In this document: one piece after another, positions 1 through 13,000 of the stretch
Layout of the letters: the number at the start of each line of letters is the position of its first letter
Numbering within the stretch: position 1 is the first letter of the stretch
Source of the DNA: Crocodylus rhombifer
Taxonomy: Eukaryota; Chordata; Crocodylia; Crocodylidae
NCBI GenBank assembly: GCA_038503035.1
Contig: JAVSML010025171.1
Location: forward strand, 4,606 to 68,605
Direction: 5' to 3'
DNA length: 64,000 bases
Made by a program: the position numbers and the translations under genes
Notes under the pieces: generated by a model
Told to the model about the DNA's origin: nothing
Database searches by the model: none
What the model saw: only the letters and a program-made list of their open reading frames with translations

Positions 1-1034
1 GGCTCCAGGACTTCCAACAGGTGTGCTCGTGACTCAGATGGCTGCTCAAGCAGGAGCTCCCAGCACACCGGGGACCCAGGTGATGCCTTCCAGAGTTGGG
101 CCCAGCATGCCAGGGACCCAGGTGACACCTCCTGAAGCCGAGCCCAGTGCACCAGGGACCCAGGTGACACCTACTGGAGCCTGGGCCAGCGCACCAGGGA
201 CCCAGGTGACACCTACTGGAGCCTGGGCTGGTGGACCAGAGACCCAGGTGATGCCTTCCGGAGCCTGGGCCAGTGCATCAGGAACCCAGGTGACACCTCC
301 TGAAGCTGGGCCTAGTGTGCCAGGGACCCAAGTGGCACCTCCTGGAGCCTGGGCTGGCGTGCCAGAGACCCAAGTGACGCTTTCTGTAGCTTGGACTGGT
401 GCTCCAGGGACCCAAGTGATGCCTCCTGGAGCCTGGGCAGGTGTGCCAGAGACCCAGGTGACACCTCCCAGAGCCTTGGCTGGTGCACCAGAGACTCATG
501 TGACATCTCCTGGAGCCTGGCCCAGTGCTTCAGGGACCCCAGTGGACATGCCTGTGCCTCAGACAGCTGCCCCAGCAGGACCTCCAGGAGACTGGACTGG
601 TGCTCCTTCAACTCCATTGGCCATCCCAGGAACCCAGGCTGGGCCTCCTGTAGCCCAGCCCAGCATGTCAGGGCCCCAGGCAGGCTCTCTAGCACCTCCA
701 TTGGGCACCTCAGCATTACAGCCTATGGCACCTGCAGCATCCTCCTCCTCTGCCACCCAGCTTGTAGTTCCATCTGGGTCTTATGTCACCCAGACCCCCT
801 TGGCAGCATCCCCTGAGCAGAAGGACAAGCTCGGAGCCACCGCTTCTTTCCCACGTGAGTCCTCTGCATCTAGCAGTACTGCCAGCCGCTACAGTGAAAC
901 CATGGAGGCCCTGCGCCAGATGGGGCAGCTGTCCAACCTCTACACTGCCCTGAAGGAGCAGGTAAACCAGCTGGAAGAAACCAAATGTACCTACTCAGAC
1001 CTCAGCAAGCTGAAGCAGCTCCTCCTGGAAACAG
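1..1034 (+). CDS. QRICH2: QRICH2 exon A (partial, repeat-bearing exon and start of DUF4795)
   Basis: The frame (codons starting at 2, 5, 8...) is open to the left edge, so the exon begins outside the window. Residues from base 59 to 562 are twelve 14-residue repeats. A Ser/Thr/Pro/Ala-rich linker follows. From about base 890 the sequence becomes helical and DUF4795-like (ETMEALRQMGQLSNLYTALK). The donor is acag|gtaggg after base 1034, leaving one base of a codon (phase 1). The frame stays open in the intron to 1207, but the DUF4795 similarity stops at the donor and exon B restores it. Confidence 0.9.
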
Positions 1035-4000
1035 GTAGGGCATTCCTCTGCATCCAGCCCCTTCCTCACAGGCTTCAGGCCTTGGGTTGTGATGCAGGCA
1101 GATTCCAGGGTGCTTCTCAGGGTCAGTTCCCATACACCACTTTAGGGAGCTGTGGCCTGCCTCTCCACACCTACAGGGAGACTGAGAACAGTGTGAATTC
1201 CCATTGAGTTATGCTTCCAGTAGGTTTCTACTAGATGTACTGGTGAGCAGCACTGTTAACAGCTAAGGATGGTTGTCCTCCCCAACACTGGATCCAAGGC
1301 AGGTGGCCATGCTTAATGCTTGGGGCTGGCTGTCCAGTAAGCAAGTACCTCATAGTTTCAGGCCGCCACACACTGTAATGGTTTGACTAACCAAAGGTGA
1401 TAAATAATCAGCTATGTGACTCACGCCCTGACTTTCATGGGGGCCTTTGGTTCAAATCACTGTGGGTAGAAGTGGGCTTTCCCTCCTCTTTGGATCATTT
1501 TCTCATTCATATCAAAGTATCTCATGGCATTTCCATGTCTTGCCTTGTCCCAAAGTCATACAAGAGTGCCCCAGTGGGGCTGGGGGGCTGGCTAAGGAGG
1601 GGTGCTGGGATGAGCTCATACTGGTTTGGAGGCTATTACTGGGAATCTTCTTGGATGTAGCTGCTTTCAGGGCCTGGCACTGCACTAAGCCATGTAACCA
1701 ACCCTGCAATATTTCCTTGATGGCATAAAGCCCGGAAGAACGTCCCCAGCCTCCCTGCTGCTGTCCTGGACCAGTTGTCATCCTTGAAAGACATGGCAGA
1801 GGACATGACAAGCACAAAGGAGAAGGTTAGTGGGTGGCATGCTGTCTCGGGAACTAAGCGGGTAGGGCTGAGACAGGTCTGATTATGTAGTCTGTGAAGC
1901 TGGGAGGTTGGCATTGGTGAGGCTGTCTTTGTGGTCAAGACTCTGGCATGAGTCTTGGAAAGCAGGAATTTGATTCCAGGCTCTTAACAGATTCTCTTGG
2001 GTGAGTCACTTCATTCCTTCAATGACATTACCTTAAACTAGAAGCTGTTTAGGGCAGAAACTCATACTATATATCTTCTAAATGCCTACCACAATGGTTT
2101 TGTGTGCTCAGCTGGCTTCTAGGCACGATCTGAATAGAAACAACAAGAACGAGCAATCTGAAGGGAGAAAAGCCCTAGAAAAGAAGGGCAGAAGCGTGAT
2201 ATTGGCTTGTGTCTCCCAACCCCTAGGAAAGAGAGGCCTATGCTCTTCAGAAACCCCAGCCAAATCTACCTGTGCTGCAGTGCTTGCCAAGGGTCCTTTT
2301 CTACTGCTGAGAGATACTGAATTGTCCTGCCTTTTGTGTTCAGCTTTGAAGGGAGAAGATGGTTGGGGCAGGGGCAGGAGTGTATGTCGCTTTCTAGCTA
2401 CAAATATATGAATTGAAGGTCCAATCTTCTGGAGACTTGCTTTAAAATGAGTGTGTTTTATGTTGAGCTATTAAGCTCACCTTGGTCCTTAACACCTGGA
2501 GGTCAGTTCCGGTGCAAATCCTTTGAAATGAGTGGAGTAGCAGCTACTTGTACAAGGGTGGCTTTTGGCTCTGGGTATTTTTGATGGGTAGTTAAACCCA
2601 GCACCACCAGAGGGTGGGTGTCTGCCCACTGGGCAGAGGTCCAAGCAAGCAGGCCTATACCCTGGAGTCCTGACTCTTGACAGCTGTCGTGGTTCTAGAT
2701 AATCAATCTGCAGAATGTCTTGGAAGGAGCGGAGGTTGCAGGAGCAGGCCAGAGCGCGGAGGAATCCGGTCAGATTAACCTGCAAGTAGCTAAACTCAGG
2801 TAAAAGGAAATGACAGCCAGAGACATGTTTCCTTGCCCATTTTCTCCTGCGTAATGGGCTTCACAAGCAGGCCCTGCTGCCCAGGATCTAAAAATGGGAC
2901 TGAGGCCTGGACTCTGATATACATGTAGAGCCCCAGAGGATGCACCATTTTCTGCTGTGCAGTTGATAACTAATCAACTGCAAACTGTAGTAACTAATTG
3001 TCACCCACGTGGTTCATACAAGGCAGTGCCTGCACTGATCTAGGACTGAACTCCTGTTAACTGGTCCTAGCCCAAATGGTCCATGAAGACCAAGACTGCT
3101 GCCCAGTGGCATACCCCATAATTGGTGGTCCATGCCCTAGGGGCTTAATGCTAGGCAGTTCAGCTCAGCATAAAAATCGTATGTCCAGGGCTAACCCATG
3201 CTGACTGGCAAATGTCTCCCTTGTGGAAATGAGTGAGCTTCACCCACCTTCCACCCAGAGGCCTGGTACTTCGTGGAATTGTCCTGTATTTGGTGACCCG
3301 CATGCATTCGTTGATGTCCCTGGATTAATATACTGTCATGAGCAGTTGTGAGTCCCTCTGGGACTGAACAGAGACCTGGACTGTAGTAAATCTGCCTGGG
3401 GCTTACTTTAAAACAGGGCCATGGTAGCCATCATAACAGAAGGACCCTGGGCCTGGCTCTGACTAGGTTTTAGACAAAGTAAGATGTGCCAGGATGACCT
3501 CTGTAGTTAATGTAGCACACCTAGGAGAAGCATACTGGTCAGAGCAAGGAGGCACATTATTAAGGGTCTGTAAGAGGGTACCAGCACCACAGAGTTGGGG
3601 AGGGGGAATCACCAAAACAGGGCAGGTAGGGAGAATTTTGTCTGCTAGATATGGAAGATACACCTGGCGTGGGAGTGGGTTTTGCTAGGCAAGTCGGTCT
3701 TTAAAGGTGGAGTCAGCTGTTACGTGGTGGGCTGGGGTATTCCTGGGAGACTTCTGGGAGGTGTCTGGCCACTACGAGACCTCACTCCTTGCCCAGAGCA
3801 CAGGGGCCTGTCCAGCCAGGCTCTTTCCAGGTGCCCAGAGCTGGCTCTGCATACCCATCCCCAAGAAGCTGGAACAAACCATAGGAATAACTACATCCCC
3901 TGAACTGACCTGAAGTTGGCATGTGATATGTGGGTATCTAACCCACAGACGTATCTTCAAGCCACTATAGTAGGGAGGCAAAATCTGCCCTGAAGTGAAA

Positions 4001-7000
4001 GGGTGGGGACTTTGGGAGAGTTGCACCCAAGTTGCATTTGGTCCCGAGAAGGCTCCATGCCTTCCTGTGCTGTGTACCGCTCCCTGTCCCTTGCTGCTAC
4101 CAGCCCCACAAGCAGTCTCTTGGCTCAGTGAGTGATCCTTTGTGGTGTTGGCTCTGTGGTCCAGATCGACGGTGAAGAACATAGAGAAGGAGCTGCGGAA
4201 GCTGAGAGAGAAGCAGGATCAGGGCAAAGCCAAACTGGAGCAGTCAGTGACCGACACAGCCCTCTGTCTCCAGGACCAGGTCAGGCAAGAGCCAGGGCCA
4301 CTCACTGGGTTCCCATTAAACCCCTGCTCCTTGGAGCTGTCTGAATGGCGTTTCTGGGCATTGGTCCCCTTGTGACTCCTCTGAGTTGTTGCTGCTGCCC
4401 TTTGTTATACAGTTATTTAGGGCATCAGAGTCCTTGCGGGGGTTTTCTACAAGATTTCACCTCTTGAAGCCAGTGTCCTAACTGGGGCATGGCTACCTGG
4501 AGCTGGCCTCCCTGACTGCTGTTCCCAGCTGTGAGCCTGCTGGGGAAGGACAAGAAAAGGGTGGACTCAGAAAAAACGCTTCCTCTGGCCCCTTTGCTTC
4601 ACAGGGGAAGCATGGAGGAGGTGACAACACTCCCCTATCCCATGGGAGACTGCAGATCGCAGCCTCCTAGATACTGCAGGGTTGGCTGTGGGCAGAGCTG
4701 TAGGGTCTGAGTGCATGTGGGATAGATAAGCAGCCTTGTGCCACCAAGGTGTTCCCCCACTGAGGCCAGTCCGGCTTCTGCAATGCTTCTAGAGCTCTGT
4801 CCTGTGCTGAGCGGCTCTAAGAAGGGATCCTAGTAACAAGCTCCTCCAGTGTAACAACCCTGCGGCAAGCAGCTGTCACCCCCACCCCTGGTCTTTAAGG
4901 ATGCTTGCTCCCTCTCATATGCTCAAACCCAGCTAGACCGTGGCAGGGTCACTCCAGGGATGTCCATCCTGTAGCCATCCCTCAAGACCTCTGTCTGCCA
5001 TTCTTAAGACCATGCCTGAGAGCAGCAATGGGGGACACCCTCAGAACAGCTTCCCTGCAATATTTTTGGGTTTGGCTTGAATGAGCAGGAGTAGATGGGC
5101 AGGAGTCTCCCTGCCAGACCGTGCCAGAGACACAGCGTAAATGTACCCTGAGGGGAGCGCAGCCTCAGCTGTTCCTGACTGGAAAAGTTAGACCAGATGG
5201 TAAAGGCCAAGAATGGCTGAGACACATCTATGGGTAACATAGGCTGCCTGAGGTGTTGCTTCTGGGCACTGGGGATTTTACCAATGGGTAGTTTTTGTGG
5301 CACCATATGAGTCAGGCAAAAGCAGACACAGTCCTTCCCTGGCACTGGTTGGCAGTGCCTGGGCATTAGAGAGTGCTGACAAACCCACCTTCTTCTCTCC
5401 CCTGCCTACAGTTAGACAAGCTTAGGTCTGTGATAGAGGGCATGATGGCTTCCTCCTCCACCTTGCTTTCCATGAGCATGCCCGCTGGCCCGGAGACCAC
5501 CGAGGCAGCACTGCATGCTTCATGCCCAGCCTGCAGCATAGATGTCAGCGAGCAGGTTAGCCATCTGTTCAAACGCTATGAACAGCTCCAGGACTTAATT
5601 AACAGCTTCATGAAGCGGCGCACACAGGGCAAGGCATCCAAGAGGCCGCAGCTGAAGAGCCAGGTAAGGCCTGTGGAGGGAAATGCTGGGAGTTATTTCA
5701 GGAGGGAGCTGGAACCACCAGTCTGTACTGGATGAAGCCAAAGAGTGTGAGAAAACCACTGTGGCAGGGATCTGAGCAGTAGGATATGCAGATAGCTGTT
5801 GGGAATAGCTGAACCCTGAGGAGGAGGCAATAGGTGGGAGTCATGGTGGTGACCAGCTCTGCCCCTCTGCACCACACAGGAGGCTTGATGGGCTGCCCTG
5901 TAGGGTTTCTCGATCCTTGTGCGGCCTTGAGCCACTCCTGCTGGGTGGCCTTGTGGATGGGTGCCTTGATCCTGGGTTCAGAGGTCACAAATCAGAGTGA
6001 GTCCGGTGCTTTGTGGCCTGGGTGGAGCCATTGCTGTGTTCAGTGACCCTGGTCAGCACTGCCCAAGGTACCAGAGCTGTGTAGATCAGGTACTGGTAGG
6101 GTTGGCTGAAGAGAAGTGCTGGAAGCCAGGTTAGGTGCATTGGCAGAGCCATGCATGGGGATCTTGAAGTATGCTGCATGTTCTGATCAGCAGAGCTATA
6201 TCTGTGGGGCAGCTGTCCGTTTCTTGTTGGGCACAGGCTCCAGGAGCTTTGGGAGAACCAAAGTGGCACTCTGTTGGTCCAAGCTCAGGGTCTGTGAAAT
6301 GTTTAAGGGGAAGAAAGAGCATAACAGAGTTGGAAGGGACCTCAAGGGTCCTCCTGTCCAATCCCCTGCATTGATGCAGGATGCCCTGTCCCTAAGTTGT
6401 CCCAGAGATCTGCCTGTCCAGCCTCTTCTGGGAAACCGCCAGGGGTGGAGATTCCCCAGCAAGGAGCTGGGGATCAGAGTAGGTTTGCCAATTTGATTTC
6501 AGTGCAGTCATGGGGTTTCTATTTCTTTCTGTCCTTGATCAGTAGCCCAAGCCTCTTTGCATTCCCACCCCATGCTTGCGTACACTGCTCAGTTTTCTGT
6601 GAGATCTACAAGCCATGGCAATGGGAACTCCCACTCCTTCTTGCAATAAGGCACACGTATTACACAGGGAATAACCTGCCTCTGGCTTGATGCTATTCTG
6701 ATCAGCATTTGGTTGTAACAGAGTTGGAAAAAAACACTAAGGCATAACCCAAAGGAGAATGGGGCTCCACCCACCTGTATTGCCAATGAACAAGGAACTA
6801 GAGAGGAAAAAGAGGCTAGCAGTGCTTTCCTGAGTGTCAGTGGCACTGCTGTATTTCTACCCATCTAGTGTTTGGGATAACATAGCAGCCTAATGATCTT
6901 TGGACCTTAGCATCCTTACAGTGCAGCACTATGTGGAGCTGATGCAATGCTAAGACATAATCTCATTGATGTAATCTAAACTACATATGGGGCTGAGCGC

Positions 7001-10000
7001 CAGAAGTCTTAAATTCTGTCCTTAATTGTTCTGTCCATTATCTTCCCTTTGCCTCCGTTTCTGACTCTCTGTATGAATCCACTAGGGGAGACTATGAGGT
7101 TGGACTGTGGTATATTCTGAAGACGCTTTAGAGATGAAAAGGACACCTGAGGTAGTGGTTGGGATTCAGTAATTGTTGTCTAGATTCCCCAAATGGCAGG
7201 TAACCTTTTTTTATAATCTAGGATGGATTATCCAGCGCCTTTCTACTCCCTTAGGTGGGAGGAGGTGGGGCCCTAAGGTGCAAGAACGATTTCTAGGGCT
7301 AACTGTTCAGCTGCAGCCTCTGGTGTAGCCTCAGAGGAATCAGCTGGATCTGTAAAATGGGTTCATTTTGTACAGACAGATCTGAGAGAAGGGTAAGCGA
7401 GGTACTATCCCTGACTGCTGGTTTTGTATGTATAGAGTGGGTACCTGATAAAACAACAATCGGCCTTGGGAAGTTTACAGATTTTCCTCCCAGAGTAGGA
7501 GAATTTCCGAGGGGTTCTGACTTGAGCCAGTTCCAGTACAATCTCTGGGAGCTAGCACAGACCTCCAGACTGAAGATGCCCTTTCCTCAGATGACATTGT
7601 GGCCAGCTTTTGCCTGGTTTGTGTCCAGCAGGAGAGGGTGGATCGTGAACACCTCATACAGCATTTTGCTTGAGGGGGACCGGAGACTGGCTGGGTGTGG
7701 AGCATGGGGCATGTTACCTCCTGGTCATCAGTTTGAATTGAGTAGCTGCACTGAAAGTCTTTGCCAGTGGATAACATGTGAGTGACTGACCGGGCAGTCT
7801 GGGTGAAGCATTTTGTAGGTCCTAAGCCCTATCTCAACATGGGCACAGAGGGCAAATTCATGGCAGTCCCAGTAGTGAGGCAGTGACTAGCTGGACCAGG
7901 GGAGACTGAATGGTTGAATGTAAGTGATGGTGGAGGATTCTGATGAGGCATCACCCCTCTGGCCCAGGCTGTGTCCACTCTCCGGGCCTGGGTACCTGGC
8001 AGCACTTCCCTGATTATGGGGCCTTGTTTTCGTTTTCCTTCCTGTCTTTGAACCAGGATGAGGAGCTGCTGAATCGCATCCAAAGCACCATCATCAATGT
8101 GCAGGAGGACTGTGAGAAGCTCAACACTATCACAGGGAACCTCATCGAAGAGCATCGCCAGAAGCAGAAAGACATTGATGTGAGTGGCAGGCCTGGCCAG
8201 AGGAACTGTTATCAGCATGGTCTGTTAAATGGGATGAGTTTCAGCCATGCTCACGTAGAAGTTAGGCTGTTCTTAGTGTTGCTCATTCTCATGATTCATC
8301 CCCATCAGCAAGCAGTGGGGCAGTGAATGCCCCTGAGAGCAAAGAGATCCCAAGACAGGAAGAAAGTGTAGTCATGGAATATGCCTAAGCTTCTCCCTTC
8401 TCATCCTCACCCCTGACTTGCTAGATTTAATGGGGGTTTAAGATCTCTGAATCCTAGATGCCTTCAGGTGGTAACAGGGAGTTTGTGCAGTTGCTGGGAG
8501 GTGACAACGAATGACTGTGCAGTAGGTTTTCATCCCCTGCTCTCCTGTGTACCTTATAGGTTCTGTTCCAGTCTCTGGAAAAACTGGAAAAGGAGAAAGC
8601 AGATAAGGAGCATCTGGAGATGGAAATCGATGTGGTAAGGAGAGGCACGGGCATTGGATTAGCTGGAGATGGCTACCATCTGTGCCTTCTGGCATAGTCT
8701 CAGGCAGGCAGAGTGGGATTACAGGCTCCCCCAGGGGTGGGAGGCTGATCCCTAGCTTCAGACCAAAGATCTTGGATCTACTGCTTCACCATGGGCAGGT
8801 CTCTTGAGATCTTTGAGCACAAGTTTAAATGGGGCTAATGACACTTGCCAGCCCCTGTAAGTTGTTCGGAGATCAGCTGAAGGAAGCCCCAGATAAAGGG
8901 TGAGATGTTATTATGTAGGATCTATATGATGCTTTGCATCCTCTCAGTGCAGCATGAACTACTGAGATGCATGCTTGCATTCTCCCTATGTGTGTGTGTG
9001 TGTGCCTTTAAAAATAAATCATGAACTGTACTGTGTAGAAGTTGGAATTGCCAATTCCAGCCTCTGATTTTGGTCCCTTGGGTGCTCTGGGTCCAAGTGA
9101 ACCACCATGAATTTTCAGATGTGCTGAGCACCCACTGTTCTAACAGTGTTTAAGCCAAAGGAGACTCTAGTGTAGAGTTGTCCTTGAGGTAACTATGGTA
9201 AGTTAGAGGGGTGAGGAGCTGTCTAGGTTTACAAACTCTTCTGAAAAACTAGAGCTGCATCTGCTTCAGTGAGGAAGCTCCCAATGAGGGGAAAGGGGCG
9301 AAGGATGATAGCTAGGATGAAGGGTAGAGCCATTGCTTGGAGCACCCAAGTCCTGACTGTAGGAGGGGGAGGTGTCTTCTCGGTAGGGAGTAGGAAGGCA
9401 AAGTTTTTGTATGGTTCCACATCAGACTGTGGAACAAAAATGCACATCTCTTTCGAGCCCTGGATCCAGCTGAAGATCTTCCTCTTCCTTCTCTTTCATT
9501 TTTCTCCCTTGCCAGAAAGCTGACAAGATCTCCCTGGCTAGCAAAGTCAGCCGCAGCCAGTTTGATGCTACCCTGGAGCAGCTCAACAAAATGATCCAGG
9601 ATCTGCTGAATAAGATGACAGGGCATGAACAGGACTGGCACAAAGTGCTTGACAAGCTCGTGGTGGAGATGGACTCCAAGGTAAGATGGAGTCATTCACA
9701 GTGTCATAGCCCCAGTCAGTATGTCAGCCCTGGGTAGCCATGGTCAGGGCCTTGCCTGGTTTATAAGAGGGGGAGACTGGGAGCTTGTTCCTTTTTAAGA
9801 CACCATAAATCTGCTAGAGCCACTGAAGTTTTATAGATATCTTTACACAGGGCCTGGTTCCCTCATTTATATTGTCAGACCACTGCGATGAGGCCCTGCC
9901 AACAATCAGGTTGTCAGTACTTATTTTTAGCCCTTTCTTCCTCTCCTTTCTGTCATGGAGCGAGTCCTGAGTCCAGGAACAAAGCAGCTTGGCTCATAGC

Positions 10001-13000
10001 TGCCGTAAGAGAACAGGCTTTCAGGTCTCACATTGTAGGCAGGATCTGGTGAACCCATCTTTCAGGCTGCTGCTGGTCTCAGGGAGGGAGAAGAAATTCT
10101 CTGGAGTGTTTACCTTATAAACCAGGAGTCTTCAGGACTGGAATGCTTTGCTTTGAGAATTGCCCTATGTTGAGCTGAACTTTCTCACCCTCTTCAGTCC
10201 CTCTTCCAACTTGTCATGGCCTTGTGCTTCCCAAATCTGTCCACCATCTTCCCCCATGCCCAGCTGTGCCCCAAGAAGCCTCATGGCCTCCCTCATTGGT
10301 TGTGTCACAACACAGCCATTCCTCGTCTACATGGCACAGGGCACTTGGGTATAATAGCACCCAGGCTGGCTCACTTCTACTGGGTGGGAGACTAGAGGTG
10401 GTGTAACAGCATTAGCAAAGTGCCCTGTGCTATGAGTTTTGAGGGTATTATACTATCTCCTCACTGCTCTTGGGGAATGGTGCACTTAAGTACATCCCAC
10501 CCACCTGCATCCACCCTCTGGAAATGCAGCAAAGCTGCTCTGAAGGCATCATCTGTAGCTATTCTCATGCATGTTGGAAAACAAGAGGGGCTGCAGGGGG
10601 ATGCCTCCAGAGTATACTTCACCACTGTGTTCCTGGTCTGAAGTGAGCAAGTGTCTGGGTATCTCTGCCATGGCAGTGCTTTGCCAGGGGGATATGCCTA
10701 TAGTGGCGTGGTGCCCTACTGTTGTTTCACCACTTGAAAATGAGCTGCATCATTCGTGTGGTCTGTAAACCATAGGGAGGAGAGATGGAAAGGCCCCATT
10801 TGGTCCGTCAGATCCAAGGTTGTTCCTGCCAGCACATTTCTTGATACTTCATCTCCTTTTTTAAATGGCCTGTGGGAGGTGGGATGGAGTTATCCACCAT
10901 TTGCCTTGAGACCTTTCCAGACTTGAGTATCTCCGCTAATGGTGAGATCTGACCCTTTAGGATGTCCTTTGGGTGGATGGCTGGGTTCGTCCTTTGAGTC
11001 CTGGTTCTGCCACCCCATGTCACTGATCAGGACTTCTTAGTTCCATCAAACTCTTGTTGACCATGATCCTGTCTCATGGTTATCTCATGTTTCAAGCACA
11101 GGGCTTTGTGCAATAACCAAGGGGCTCCATCTGGATTGTAGCAACCAGATCTTTATTTAAAGATAAAGCCATGTTGTACATTGTGTGCTCAGAGCGGTTG
11201 AGCAGTCCTCAAGCCCATGGAGCATCCTTCTGGTATCACCCTCCAAATTGCCCCTCCTACAACTCCTGTTCCCACCTGCAGGTTCCCTGCAGGTTGTTAC
11301 ACCTCGTATCCCATCAGTCACTGAGGAGCCATGATATGTGTGACATGGGCATGGCTCTGAAGAATGGTGCCTTGCCTTGCAGCTGGACCGCCTGGAGTTA
11401 GACCCATTCCGGGAGCAGCTTGAGGAGCGGTGGAAGGCCATCCGGAAGCAGCTGAAGGAGAAGTCTCCACAGTATGAAGCAGATGAAGCAGCTGGGATCA
11501 GGAAGTAAGTTGCACCTCTGGCTTCCTGGCAGCACTTTTGAACAAGGGGCTGGTGTTTCTGATGTGCTGAGATCACCTCAAGCTGTGTCTGCACTGCAGG
11601 CCTGTCCTGAGTAGCTTTAACCTAACCAGTCGTTTACAGTGGCACAGACATCATTGCGGTTTGAAAACCTGTGAAAGTATGTAGGGTCCTGAATGGGCAC
11701 TGGAGCTGCTTCATCTGGGGCTTCCCTGCTCATAGTACCAGGGCCAACTAGAGTAACAACAGCTTTGTGCCGACACATACTTCTAAGATGATTGCAGCCA
11801 TAGTCAAGGATATCATCCTTGTGGTTGTACATTGTGTGCTCAGAGCGGTTGAGCAGTCCTTAAGCCCATGGAGCATCCTTCTGGTATCACCGTCCAAATT
11901 GCCCCTCCTACAACTCCTGTTCCCAAGCATGCCAAAATCTTCCCAGTTTGACTACCATTTTAATTAAGCATTAGAAGGCCCTAGGGGAGGTGCCTTAGAC
12001 CAGAAGAGCTATTTCCATATGTGAAGGAGAATAACTAGACCAGTAATGGGCACCATTCTGCTAGTATGCCTGCCTCTTGATACAGCTCCAACTCTATTAA
12101 TTCAAAAGAACCCATAATCCTAAGGAAAATCATTATACTGATCCATCCTAAAGAAAATCATTATACTTTGCAGAGGAGCTCTGAGGTTCTTGTGCTTTGT
12201 CCTAATCCCACTGCAATGCATTTGAATTAATGGTATCTTTGCCTAATGGCGATCCTGCTTCTCAAGATCAGTTGCAGCCAGCGGCTCTACTGCAAAAGCA
12301 TGTGGCTGGATTCATCAAGGGATACCAAGATTTTCAAAGCTACTGGAAAGATTCAAAGTGAGCAGGCTTCTGAAGCCCCTAGGCAAGCCTGAGAGAGCTC
12401 ACCCTGAGGATTTAAGAATTAAAATGGAGGAGTTGATCATCTGTAAAATCTGCTGCTTCACACGTCATGTGGAAGGCAACAAGAGGCTGTGGTGATGGGC
12501 TGGAATGCAGGATCCTCAGGGTACACAGTACTCCTAAGTGCAGCACCAAGAATCACAGGTCTGCCCAGCCCTTCCTGCTGGGTATTCACAAGACCTGGAA
12601 ATCAGGCTCTGTAGCCACCATGAGGAGCCCCCCACTGAAGGGTCAAGCTGGAGGAAGAGGCAGAGGCTGCCCCAAGGGTGGCCTCATGTCTTGAGTACCC
12701 AGGTTGGACATGTGGGCATAAGCAAGGGGGAAAGACCTAGCCTAAGATGAAGATGACAGATAGCTGCAACTTAAGGGAGAGGGGGTGGCATTGGTATTCA
12801 TGGTTTCTGTTCCCAGCTTTGCATTTGCAGCATCTTCCATGGAAGCCTTGCGTTACCCTGCTCCCATGTCTCAGTTTACACATGCAAGTGTTATTTGAAA
12901 GCCTCCCTTGGGGTCACTGCTCAGGCTGTGCCTCAAGTACTGTGAGCTCCAGAGATGACAGGTGCCAATGAAATATTCCCATTGCAAAGTTTTTTTTCCA

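Noticed and set aside
278..716. Long antisense and alternate-frame open frames in the repeat exon
   Set aside because: The 42-bp period keeps every frame free of stops together. These frames are shadows of the coding repeats and show no domain.
961..966. Donor-like caggtaaac inside exon A
   Set aside because: DUF4795 similarity and the frame continue through it to the donor at 1035.
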